Assembly: GCF_000336635.1 (NCBI RefSeq)
Contig: NZ_AOLY01000039.1
Location: forward strand, 227,035 to 291,034
Length of the DNA stretch: 64,000 nt
Direction of reading: 5' to 3'
DNA from: Haloarcula japonica DSM 6131
GTDB taxonomy: Archaea; Halobacteriota; Halobacteria; Halobacteriales; Haloarculaceae
Positions 51,857 to 59,671 of this stretch are shown here, one piece after another (the first letter of the stretch is position 1; each line of letters begins with the position of its first letter). Below the pieces are notes generated by a model, which was not told the origin of the DNA, ran no database searches, and saw only the letters and a program-made list of their open reading frames with translations. A program made the position numbers and the translations under genes.

Positions 51857-52771
51857 ATGAAAGAGGCTGAAGAAACAGGCTATGCAGAGTCTATCAACCG
51901 CCGGCACCTTCTGAGCGTCATCGGTGGTGGAGCCACAACCGCGTTGCTCGGGACAGGAGTTGGTGCTGCGAAACCAGGCCACGAGAACGGGAAAAGTGGG
52001 AATAATGGCAACCACGGGAACGGCAACAACGGTGTCGGTCCGTGTACCTGTGACGGCTGCCCTGAAGGGACGTTCTGCGGAAAAATCGAGGGCGCGCCCG
52101 AAGAGGGTGAGACCTACACCTTCGAGTCAGACGGAGACAGTTTCAGCGTGACAATCGAGAGCGTGACCGAGAAAGACGGAGGCGAGGTCACGTGTTTCTC
52201 GTTCAGCACCGACGACGTGGTCGAGCAGGTGTGCGTGAAGGGCGGGCCGGACACGAAGACGTACGACGACAACCCGGCGGAGAAGGAGGAACTGTGTGCA
52301 CCGACGAACCCCGGCGGCCAGCAGGCGGCAATCAGCAACGTCTCGTTCTGTGGAACCGGAGACGACGAACTGGAGTGTTACCAGATCGACCTCGTCTCGG
52401 GCGATGTCATCAAGGACTTCGAGAAGGAGGGACCGTACGGCGACCGGAAGTTCGAGGACTTCAGCGTCTGTGAGGACGGGAGCAACCTCGAGGGGCTTGA
52501 ATCCAGCAACGACGGCCAGTCGGTGGATGGCTGTGAGCTTAGCTGGGTGGGACTTGGCTTCGATGAATCCGACAACACGGCGGATGTCGACGTGACGCTC
52601 GAGTCAGCATCGTCGGAATCCTGCACGGTCACGCTAGCCGGCTACCTGCTTCCCGAGGGCGAGACGAAATTCAACCCGAAGACGCTCGAAGAACAGGAGT
52701 ACCGCGACCACGAAACGGTGGAACTCAGCGAGGGTGACTCGACGAAGCTGGAGATCAGTCTAAACGGGTGA
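51857..52771 (+). CDS. Tat-exported Cys-rich protein
   Basis: A 304-residue secreted protein. A Tat-like signal (NRRHLLSVIGGGATTALLG) precedes a low-complexity Gly/Asn/His linker (NGKSGNNGNHGNGNNG) at about residues 42-58. The mature part carries about a dozen cysteines, starting with CTCDGC at about residue 62, which is unusual for a haloarchaeal extracellular protein; it suggests disulphides or metal binding. The domains look beta-rich (DSFSVTIESVTEKDGGEVTC). I do not recognise the family. It stands between the HAD gene and a convergent small membrane protein gene, with its own AT-rich promoter region (ttatcaactaactaat) upstream. Confidence 0.75.
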   Translation: MKEAEETGYAESINRRHLLSVIGGGATTALLGTGVGAAKPGHENGKSGNNGNHGNGNNGVGPCTCDGCPEGTFCGKIEGAPEEGETYTFESDGDSFSVTIESVTEKDGGEVTCFSFSTDDVVEQVCVKGGPDTKTYDDNPAEKEELCAPTNPGGQQAAISNVSFCGTGDDELECYQIDLVSGDVIKDFEKEGPYGDRKFEDFSVCEDGSNLEGLESSNDGQSVDGCELSWVGLGFDESDNTADVDVTLESASSESCTVTLAGYLLPEGETKFNPKTLEEQEYRDHETVELSEGDSTKLEISLNG

Positions 52772-52799
52772 CTCACGCACAGTAGAAACCGGCCGCTCA

Positions 52800-53144
52800 T
52801 CAGCCGATTACGGCGACGAGGATGATACCGGTGTTCCACGCCGTCACCGTGACACCGAGCAGCGCCAGTCCGAGCGGGACACCGATAGAGTATGGCCAGG
52901 AGACGTACTTCCAGATGGCGAAAAAGCCCACGAACACGACGGCTTTGAGCCCAGTCAGCACCAGCAGCGCATGCCGTTCCAGCAGTAGTTTGACGACTGG
53001 GCTGAGTTCCGTCACGCCGGTAATGCTGTAGCCGACGAGCGTCGTGACGAGGTCGCCGACACCGAAGAAGGCGACGGCGACCGCCCACAGGGCGACGGCG
53101 GTGTTCGACGGACCGGTGAGTCGGATGGGGTGCCGCCAGTTCAT
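52800..53144 (-). CDS. Small membrane protein (DUF5658-like), 114 aa
   Basis: A 114-residue protein with three to four hydrophobic segments, starting MNWRHPIRLTGPSN. The polar-in-membrane pattern FGVGDLVTTLVGYS and the TELSPVVKLLLERHALLVL segment resemble DUF5658-type membrane proteins from memory. Function unknown. ATG 53144 is used; the frame extends upstream into the intergenic region. It is convergent with the Tat-exported protein. Confidence 0.7.
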   Translation of the reverse strand: MNWRHPIRLTGPSNTAVALWAVAVAFFGVGDLVTTLVGYSITGVTELSPVVKLLLERHALLVLTGLKAVVFVGFFAIWKYVSWPYSIGVPLGLALLGVTVTAWNTGIILVAVIG

Positions 53145-53385
53145 ACCGCTTGCTACCGTACATCGATACTTCGTTAGTGGTAGCTTCAATGACACCTACA
53201 ACGGTAAGCTGCTCTTTCGAGCGTTGAAAGCGCAGTGTTGTACTGGGTGCGATTCAGCGAGGACCGACAGTTCAGCCGAGTGAACGCGTTCGAAGCGAGT
53301 ATATACTGCAGGTAACCACCGCTTTCCGAGCGAGACTACCCCGAAAGAACGGCGACCGCGCTGGCGCTGGAAGACTGTGGCGAAC
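53145..53385. other. Intergenic region with a coding-like remnant
   Basis: 241 bases without an intact gene. At about 53317-53391 one plus-strand frame reads ERDYPERTATALALEDCGEL with strong haloarchaeal codon bias, but it has a stop just upstream and runs into the 3' end of the opposite gene. It may be a fragment of a lost gene or chance. Confidence 0.4.
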
Positions 53386-54441
53386 TCAAAGCCCGCTCAC
53401 GAATATCGCGAGCCACTCCCCGAGTTCACGGCGCTTGCTGACCCGGACCGACTCGACCCACTTCACCCACTGGAAGCCCCGGCGACCCGGTGCGACGAGT
53501 CGGAGCGGGTAACCGTGACCGTGGGCCAGGCGCTCGCCATCGACGTGGGTAGCCAGCATGGCACTGCGGGCCTCCGACAGCGGGAGGCTCCACCGATAGC
53601 CGGTCACCGACCGGAACTGGACCCACGCCGCCGCGTCGTCGGGGTCGGCGGTATCGAGGAGGTCTCCGACGCGGACGCCCCGCCACTCGTGGCCGGAGTA
53701 CCAGCCGCTAGTGCAGTCGAGTACCGCCGATTCGGTCGCGTCCGGCGAGAGTTCGTCGGCAGTGTAGCTGGTTTCGCTGGCGGCTCGGCCGGCGACCGAG
53801 AGCGACCAGTCGGCCGTGTCGACCGGGTCCGGGTCGTCCGCGACCCAGCTGGTGACAGGGAAACGGTTGCCGTCGTCAGTCCCCTCCTCGCGAGAGCCGG
53901 TATAGCGGCGGTCCGTACCGGCCGTGTCGAGGGCATCGTTGACTGGTCCCTGGACTCGCCAGAGGAGTGCCCCCGCGGTCACCAGCCCGGCGTACCGGAG
54001 GACGTCCCGGCGGCCGCCGCGGGTGGCCTGTGTCGGGGAGTAAAACCGGGCACGGAGATGCACCAGCAACAGCGGCGGCACCAGCAGGCCGAGCGCGATG
54101 TGCAGGTGAAACAGCCCCCACGGGCCGAGGTCGAGCGTGCCGCCGAATATCCACCAGACACCGGTGCTGAGCGCGCCCAGTGTGATAGTGGCCAGACCGA
54201 CCGAGAGGACCCGGGCCCCGGTGAGCCGCGACGGCGAGACGCGATGGGCGACACGGCGGAGCTTCACCGGCAACAGGAGCGTCAGCAACACGCCGGAGAG
54301 CGCGTGGAGGTCGATAATCCACGCGCTGCTGGGGATGCCTGCAAAGATGGTGGCGACACCGGTGGCAAGCAGCGTCGCCACCGCCGCGAACAGCCCCCAG
54401 TCGACCGCCCGTGGCGTTGGTGTCAGCCGGCGGATGGCCAT
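53386..54441 (-). CDS. Membrane cytochrome b-like/molybdopterin oxidoreductase fusion
   Basis: A 351-residue protein combining two modules. Residues about 13-130 hold four membrane helices with paired histidines (His46, His112/His114, His128) that could ligate heme, as in cytochrome b561/ferric-reductase-like domains. Residues about 195-340 match the sulphite-oxidase/YedY-type molybdopterin domain, with the molybdenum-ligating Cys243 in LDCTSGWYSGHEWRGVRVGD and the later GYPLRLVAPGRRGFQWVKWV. In other organisms these are usually separate subunits (catalytic YedY-like, membrane YedZ-like). ATG 54441 is chosen over an upstream in-frame GTG. Substrate unknown. Confidence 0.85.
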   Translation of the reverse strand: MAIRRLTPTPRAVDWGLFAAVATLLATGVATIFAGIPSSAWIIDLHALSGVLLTLLLPVKLRRVAHRVSPSRLTGARVLSVGLATITLGALSTGVWWIFGGTLDLGPWGLFHLHIALGLLVPPLLLVHLRARFYSPTQATRGGRRDVLRYAGLVTAGALLWRVQGPVNDALDTAGTDRRYTGSREEGTDDGNRFPVTSWVADDPDPVDTADWSLSVAGRAASETSYTADELSPDATESAVLDCTSGWYSGHEWRGVRVGDLLDTADPDDAAAWVQFRSVTGYRWSLPLSEARSAMLATHVDGERLAHGHGYPLRLVAPGRRGFQWVKWVESVRVSKRRELGEWLAIFVSGL

Positions 54442-54492
54442 GCTATCAGTTAGCACTGGAGCAGCTTATACTGTCGTGGCGGCGCGGCAGCG

Positions 54493-55443
54493 TCAGTACG
54501 ACTGCCGGAGGATCGTCTCACCGCTGGCATTCCGGACGATAACGGTGTCGCCGTCGTTGTTCCAGACCGCCCCGTCCCGACCCCAGTACCGTTCCGTGCC
54601 GGTGTCAGTACCGCTACCAGTGTAGAGAGTTACCGACGCGTTCGGGTCGAGAGTCAGGTTCGCGAACGTGTACTGGTGGCCCGCAGCATCGCTGACTGTC
54701 CACCCGGAAAGGTCGACCGGCGCATCGCCGGCGTTCGTGAGCGTGATGTACTCGTCATTCAGGTTCTCGTTGTCGTTGTCTTCCGCATCAGCGTGGACAT
54801 CTGCGACTGCCACGGCACTGGCGGTCCCGCCGTCGGCGATAGCCGTTCGAGTCCCTGCACTCTGGTCCGTACAGCGCCAGAGCCCGCGCCGGTCTGATCG
54901 GGCTGCGTCCTCGGCCGCGTAGAATCGCTCGGCGCGTGTGAATTCGCTGTCGTAGACGCGTGCGTGGCCAGTCTCGACGAGCCGGTAATTGAACAGCGCC
55001 TCGTCGTGAACAACGTAGGCCAGCAGTCGGTCGTAGTAGCCGCGCCGGTTCAGATTCGGATCAAAGGCGAGCCCGACTGTCTCACCGAGGAGTCGCTGCT
55101 TGGCGAGCGACGACGCGTTCGTGCCAGCGCCACGGAGGCAAGATGCCCCAGCGTCGGTTTCGGGGACGCCCTCGAACTCCGCTGGGTCGTTCTCGGCGTG
55201 GACTTCGGGTGTATCGACGCCGACGAGTCGGACCGTGTCGCCGGTCCCGTTCTCGTAGGCGACCTGTATCGTATCGCCGTCGACGACAGCGGTGACGGTC
55301 ACGGTGACAGCGGACTCCGGAACGTCGACTGCCGACTGGCCGTCGACGGCGGTCCCTGCCGACCCGGACGGTTCCCCGGTAAAGCCGCTACAGCCGGCAG
55401 CAACCACGAGAACGACGACGAATCCGAACGTGAGCCGACGCAT
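54493..55443 (-). CDS. Thermonuclease-like lipoprotein with lamin-tail domain
   Basis: A 316-residue lipoprotein. The signal MRRLTFGFVVVLVVAAGC ends in lipobox AAGC (Cys18). Residues about 45-185 form a staphylococcal-nuclease domain, with VTAVVDGDTIQV, RLVGVDTPEVHAEN and the RGLWRC end; the conserved Asp and Arg/Glu positions of active SNase are present in part. Residues about 205-315 form a lamin-tail (LTD) domain (NDEYITLTNAGDAPVDLSGW). This fusion is an extracellular nuclease anchored at the cell surface; DNA scavenging is the likely role. The gene follows the Moco fusion gene by 51 bases on the same strand. Confidence 0.88.
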   Translation of the reverse strand: MRRLTFGFVVVLVVAAGCSGFTGEPSGSAGTAVDGQSAVDVPESAVTVTVTAVVDGDTIQVAYENGTGDTVRLVGVDTPEVHAENDPAEFEGVPETDAGASCLRGAGTNASSLAKQRLLGETVGLAFDPNLNRRGYYDRLLAYVVHDEALFNYRLVETGHARVYDSEFTRAERFYAAEDAARSDRRGLWRCTDQSAGTRTAIADGGTASAVAVADVHADAEDNDNENLNDEYITLTNAGDAPVDLSGWTVSDAAGHQYTFANLTLDPNASVTLYTGSGTDTGTERYWGRDGAVWNNDGDTVIVRNASGETILRQSY

Positions 55444-55530
55444 TGTCGAAATATCGGTGGCCGGCGACACAAGGGTGCCGGTGTTGTCGGGCGGACTGTT
55501 ATACGTCTGCCATGTCTGGGTTCCGGTACG

Positions 55531-56424
55531 ATGCTCGTCCCGCTACCAGTTAGAGATATTATGCGGACGCCGGTCAAAACAATCAGTCCCGACGCTCCGG
55601 TCATCGAGGCGGCCCAGCGCCTCCGCGACGAGGACATCGGCTCGCTCGTTGTCGAGGATGACGGCGGCTGCGTCGGCATCATCACGGAGAGCGATATCGT
55701 CGCCGTCACCGCAGCCGAGGGGGATACCAGAGCGCTGTCGGTCAGCGACGTAATGGCCGAGATGCTGGTGACGGTCACGCCCGACGTAGACATCGAAACG
55801 GCCGTGGATCGGCTGCGGACGAACAACATCAAGAAACTACCCGTCGTCGAGGACGGGTCTCTCGTCGGCATCGTCACGACGACCGACCTCTCGGACTACA
55901 TCCCACACCTCTCACGGGCAAGGGGAGCGTTCGATGCCCAGTCCCAGCGAAAGCGGTTCACCCGGCCAGACACGCTGTACGAGAACGAGGACTGGGCGTT
56001 CGAGAGCTACGGGACCGCCGACGGTATCGATGTCGGTGACCACGTCCGGTTCAGCAAGACGATATCCGAGGCCGATGTGGAGGCCTTCGCCGAGGCCAGC
56101 GGCGACACGAACCGCCTCCACCTCGACGCGGAATTCGCGGACGGAACGCGCTTTGGCCGCCGGATCGCCCACGGAACGCTCGTTTCCGGCATCATCAGCG
56201 CCGCCCTAGCTCGCCTCCCCGGACTGACAATCTACCTTTCACAGGAGCTGAGCTATCAGGGACCCGTCGATATCGGCGAAGAGGTCACGGCCCGCTGTGA
56301 GGTCGTCGAGCGCATCAAGGACAACCGGTTCCGCCTGGCCACGGCCGTCGACGACTCCGAGGGGAACTGCGTCATCGAGGGCGACGCCGTCGTCATCTCC
56401 GACCCGATCCCAGATACGGCCTGA
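55531..56424 (+). CDS. CBS-pair/MaoC-like hydratase fusion
   Basis: A 297-residue protein with two joined modules. Residues 1-125 are two CBS repeats (LPVRDIMRTPVKTISPDAPV; VSDVMAEMLVTVTPDVDIET), the usual AMP/ATP/SAM-binding regulatory pair. Residues about 155-297 form a MaoC-like (R)-specific enoyl-CoA hydratase hot-dog fold, with the catalytic Asp in EASGDTNRLHLDAEFA and His in RIAHGTLVSG. The fusion suggests that hydratase activity responds to an adenylate. ATG 55531 is chosen as the start of the first CBS repeat; the long upstream frame lies over the opposite nuclease gene. Confidence 0.88.
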   Translation: MLVPLPVRDIMRTPVKTISPDAPVIEAAQRLRDEDIGSLVVEDDGGCVGIITESDIVAVTAAEGDTRALSVSDVMAEMLVTVTPDVDIETAVDRLRTNNIKKLPVVEDGSLVGIVTTTDLSDYIPHLSRARGAFDAQSQRKRFTRPDTLYENEDWAFESYGTADGIDVGDHVRFSKTISEADVEAFAEASGDTNRLHLDAEFADGTRFGRRIAHGTLVSGIISAALARLPGLTIYLSQELSYQGPVDIGEEVTARCEVVERIKDNRFRLATAVDDSEGNCVIEGDAVVISDPIPDTA

Positions 56425-56509
56425 ACTACCAGTTAAGCCCGTCTCGTCACGTTCGACCGGAACTGCTTACACAGAACTCTCACCACAGTTCCTGTTTTGT
56501 GTTACCAAA

Positions 56510-56521
56510 TAACAATTGTTA
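56510..56521. promoter_or_regulatory. 12-bp perfect palindrome, operator candidate
   Basis: taacaattgtta is an exact inverted repeat 26-37 bases before the ATG of the HTH-GNAT gene, that is, right at the expected TATA box position. Protein binding there would block transcription; autoregulation by the winged-helix domain of the product is a possibility. Confidence 0.45.
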
Positions 56522-56547
56522 ATAATCTGCTAGTATATACACTCGAT

Positions 56548-57282
56548 ATGGACGCTGTCGAACGGCCGACATTCGAAACGAGCGCGGCGATGGAGGTGTA
56601 CCAGTACGTCGAACGACACGGGACGGCGGCACGGCACAGGGTCCGTGAGATGGTGGACCTCTCTCCGGAAGCATTCGAGAAGGCCCTAACACATCTTCTG
56701 TCCAAGGGGTACATCGAAGACGACGGTGGGACCCTGACGCTGGCGCTCGATGTCGGTTCGGTCGAGCAACACACCACGGACGGGCTGACGTACACGATTC
56801 GGCCAGCCCACAACGATGACTTCGAAGGACTCGTCCAGACCATTCGGAACGTCTCAAGCGACGGGACGTACGTCGTCGCCGAGAGCGTCGCCGAGCAGTT
56901 GCTGTACGAGGACGCCGTCACGCGGCACAATACGGTCGAATCGAGAGTGTTCTTCGTCGCCACAGTCGATGGAGAGGTCATCGGCTGGTGCCACCTCGAC
57001 ATCCCGCAACTGGACAAGCTCCGCGAGACGGCCCAACTCACCGTCGGCGTCAAGGAGGAGCAGCGTGGCCAGGGCATCGGCAGCCAGCTCATGGAACGCG
57101 GGCTGGACTGGGCGAAGGCCAACGGCTACCGGAAGCTGTACAACAGCGTGCCGGCGATCACGGAGAACGCGATGGTGTTCCTCGAAGATCACGGCTGGCA
57201 CACCGAGGGTATCCGCCGGAACCACTACACCGTCGACGGCGAGCAGGTCGACGAGGTGATGATGGCCTACACCTTCGAGTAG
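56548..57282 (+). CDS. Winged-helix/GNAT acetyltransferase fusion
   Basis: A 244-residue protein. Residues about 10-70 look like a winged helix (AMEVYQYVERHGTAARHRVR, then SPEAFEKALTHLLSKGYIED), and residues about 85-244 are a GNAT acetyltransferase with acetyl-CoA motif TVGVKEEQRGQGIGSQLMER and the conserved NAMVFLEDHGWHTEGIRRNH. It could be a regulator sensing acetyl-CoA or an acetyltransferase targeted by a DNA-binding domain. ATG 56548 is preferred over an upstream in-frame start because the 12-bp palindrome and AT-rich promoter region lie in between. Confidence 0.85.
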   Translation: MDAVERPTFETSAAMEVYQYVERHGTAARHRVREMVDLSPEAFEKALTHLLSKGYIEDDGGTLTLALDVGSVEQHTTDGLTYTIRPAHNDDFEGLVQTIRNVSSDGTYVVAESVAEQLLYEDAVTRHNTVESRVFFVATVDGEVIGWCHLDIPQLDKLRETAQLTVGVKEEQRGQGIGSQLMERGLDWAKANGYRKLYNSVPAITENAMVFLEDHGWHTEGIRRNHYTVDGEQVDEVMMAYTFE

Positions 57283-57303
57283 CGACGGGCCACCAGTCTC
57301 CCG

Positions 57304-58377
57304 CTACAGCAACACCACGAGCGCCAGCGCGATCCAGACGATTTTCAGTCCCGTGTTCACCACGATTACTTTCGAGCCGAACTCCCGGCCCCAGATGCCG
57401 TACTGGAACGGGATCGAGCGCTTGAACGTCGAGACGGCAAACGAGATGATACCACCGACGAGCATCGTCGCCACGGCGGTCCGGGCTGAAAAGGTCCCGT
57501 TCCGGATGAGCGGCGCGATGACCGTCGCCCCCGAGGTCGTATCGAGCGCATACGCAGCGATGACGGGGATGGCCGCGCCGGGCAGCCCCAGCAGCCCCGC
57601 GAACCCGTCGGCAGCGGCGGTCACGGAGGCCCCGTCGCTGCCAGCGAGAGCGAGGATTTCATCGCTGTAGGCAAGTAGTAGCGAGACGACGGCATAGATG
57701 GCTGCCAGTCGGGGCAGGATGTCCCGGACTTTCTCGGCCGTCGCGTCGAACGCCGTTCTGATGGCCGCTCTACGGCTGGACGGAGGTTCATCGAACACGT
57801 CGGCCGCGTCGTCGGCCGTCCCGCCATCCGGAGCCGGGCCCGCACCGGCGGTCGTCCGACCGACGTTGGACGCGTCCAGCAGCACCGCGCCGGCGGCGAT
57901 GCCGGTCAGCGTAATCGCGAGCGCGATGAGTCCCCGCGTGGCGACGTACAGCACCCCGACGCGAAAGCCCAGTATGGGGATGAGAATCGGCGCGTAGAAC
58001 GTGATGATGTGCTGTGCGAAGCCGAAGAACGTGTTGATGGTGACGGCGATTATCGTCGCGCGGTCGGACAGTACCCCGGACTCCCGGAAGTCGGCGAGCA
58101 TCCCGTAGCCGGCGGTCGTCGACGCCGTCGTCGTCAGGATCGCGGTCCCGACCTCGTCCGGGAGGTTTGCCGGCGACGTGAGATAGCGCGAAACCACGGC
58201 GATTTTCTCGACCAGCCCGAACGCGACCGCCAGTTCCGCGAGGAACACGCCAAACGAGAGGAAGAACGTGATACGGAGAACCCGGACAGCGACCTCTCCG
58301 AGGACAGCGACCGCCGGGTGGCCGAGCACTGCGACAACGAACGACTGCACACTGAGACGTACGACTCTGGTCCGCAA
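57304..58377 (-). CDS. Nucleoside-recognition (Gate) domain membrane protein
   Basis: A 357-residue polytopic membrane protein with about eight to ten helices and two related halves, each with the Gate/nucleoside-recognition pattern (FFLSFGVFLAELAVAFGLVE in the first; AYALDTTSGATVIAPLIRNG in the second). Between them an acidic cytoplasmic loop at about 185-215 is present. Proteins of this family include spore-maturation-like and nucleoside or ion transporters; the substrate cannot be named. It is convergent with the HTH-GNAT gene and is followed upstream by the MgtE-like pair. Confidence 0.8.
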   Translation of the reverse strand: MRTRVVRLSVQSFVVAVLGHPAVAVLGEVAVRVLRITFFLSFGVFLAELAVAFGLVEKIAVVSRYLTSPANLPDEVGTAILTTTASTTAGYGMLADFRESGVLSDRATIIAVTINTFFGFAQHIITFYAPILIPILGFRVGVLYVATRGLIALAITLTGIAAGAVLLDASNVGRTTAGAGPAPDGGTADDAADVFDEPPSSRRAAIRTAFDATAEKVRDILPRLAAIYAVVSLLLAYSDEILALAGSDGASVTAAADGFAGLLGLPGAAIPVIAAYALDTTSGATVIAPLIRNGTFSARTAVATMLVGGIISFAVSTFKRSIPFQYGIWGREFGSKVIVVNTGLKIVWIALALVVLL

Positions 58378-58470
58378 ATGCCCATCGATAGCGTCAGTCG
58401 CTTTCGGCGAAATGGCTGCCGGGCAGTGGCCATGTGGGGCGACGGCTACCGCAGTACCGACACCGACCCT

Positions 58471-59037
58471 TCACACAAGCACGCGAACAGCACCGAACAG
58501 CACCACCACGCCCAGCACGTCACAGACGTTCGTAACGACGGGGATGACTACGTCATCAGGGTCCAGTTCGAATCGGTAGGCCGCGTATGTCGTCACCGTC
58601 GTTACGAGGATAGCCAGCACCGCCAGCAGGCTCCCGCTGACGAGTGCGACGAGAACGACCGTCCGGAGCGGGAGTGCAGTGCCGCCGATGACGGCCTGGA
58701 GGAGCCACGCACCGGCACCGACAAGCGGGAACAGTGTCACCGCGAGCGCAAGCGTCGCGATGGCGTTACCGGCCAACCGGTCGTCAGTCGCTGTGAACGA
58801 TAGGAGGCCGAGGTGAAACGCCGTCGAGAACCGCGCCGCGAGGATGCTGCCGAGGTTGCCCGCCATCCCGATTGTCACCGGGACGAGTACGAGCAACGAC
58901 GGATACTGTAACAGTGTTCCCTCGAAGGTATCGAGCACGAGGCCGCTCCCGAGTTCGATAGCGGTGAGCACGATCAGAATGGGGAACATCGTTCGGACGA
59001 TGCCCGGCACCGACCACTGGGAGGCGAACTCCGTCAT
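58471..59037 (-). CDS. MgtE-type magnesium transporter, half-size protein 2
   Basis: A 188-residue membrane protein corresponding to a single MgtE transmembrane domain (five helices). The family pattern is visible as PSLLVLVPVTIGMAGNLGSI at about residues 45-64 and NVCDVLGVVVLFGA near the C-terminus, the latter around the magnesium-binding aspartate. The cytoplasmic N domain and CBS pair of bacterial MgtE are absent. Its ATG immediately follows the stop of the sister gene upstream, so the two are expressed together and could form a heterodimer resembling the two-domain SLC41 transporters of eukaryotes. Confidence 0.85.
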   Translation of the reverse strand: MTEFASQWSVPGIVRTMFPILIVLTAIELGSGLVLDTFEGTLLQYPSLLVLVPVTIGMAGNLGSILAARFSTAFHLGLLSFTATDDRLAGNAIATLALAVTLFPLVGAGAWLLQAVIGGTALPLRTVVLVALVSGSLLAVLAILVTTVTTYAAYRFELDPDDVVIPVVTNVCDVLGVVVLFGAVRVLV

Positions 59038-59616
59038 TCAGCCACCTCCCAGCGCGAGGACGAGGCGGGTCGCGCCCAGCAGCGTCGCGATGCCGACCAC
59101 GTCGCCCGTCGTCGTCACGACCGGACCGGCCAGCGTATCTGGATTGAGCCCGCGGCGGTAGCCGACGAACACGACCGAAACGACAGCGATGGTCAACAAC
59201 AGCCCGGAGACGAAGCCCGCGATGAGCGCAATGGCGACAAGAGTCGCGAGCGGAGCCGATGGTCGCCCGACCATCGCGAGCAGGGCGACAGCCATCACCG
59301 CGGCAACCCCGCTGATGAGCACGCCGTTTGCCAGTGCCGCTGCGACGGCGGCGTTGATGCGGTCGTCGTCGAAAGAGAACCGCGGGTCGATAAGTCCCTG
59401 ATGGAGTGCCGACCCCAGACGTGCGCCGAGCGAGCCGTAGACGTTCCCCCGAGTGGCGAGCAACGCCGGCACGAGCACGAGCAGTCCGGCGACGTCCTGT
59501 AGCTCCGCGTCCATGCCGCCGAGAACAACGCCCGCGAAGAGGCCACCGACCGCACTGAGCGCCAGCACCGGGAGCGCTTCCCGGTAGGCTTCGAGTGCCA
59601 CCTCGCGGACAGTCAT
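59038..59616 (-). CDS. MgtE-type magnesium transporter, half-size protein 1
   Basis: The sister of the downstream protein, 192 residues with about five helices and a short basic start (MTVREVALEAYREALPVLAL). The family pattern LLVLVPALLATRGNVYGSLG lies at about residues 48-67, and GPVVTTTGDVVGIATLLGA carries the conserved Asp at the pore near residue 172. The frame extends upstream of ATG 59616 into unconserved sequence. Adjacent, identical orientation and no spacing support a heterodimeric MgtE. Confidence 0.85.
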   Translation of the reverse strand: MTVREVALEAYREALPVLALSAVGGLFAGVVLGGMDAELQDVAGLLVLVPALLATRGNVYGSLGARLGSALHQGLIDPRFSFDDDRINAAVAAALANGVLISGVAAVMAVALLAMVGRPSAPLATLVAIALIAGFVSGLLLTIAVVSVVFVGYRRGLNPDTLAGPVVTTTGDVVGIATLLGATRLVLALGGG

Positions 59617-59671
59617 TGCAGGGCGAAGGACGGCGAGCGAAAAAAAGCCCCCTGATAGCGCTGGCGACGCC

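Noticed and set aside
54964..55530. Long upstream extension of the CBS-MaoC protein
   Set aside because: The extension is antisense to the nuclease gene; the first CBS repeat begins right at ATG 55531.
56425..56470. tRNA-like ttcgacc sequence after the CBS-MaoC gene
   Set aside because: No acceptor or anticodon stems can be drawn around it. I found no tRNA gene in any gap.
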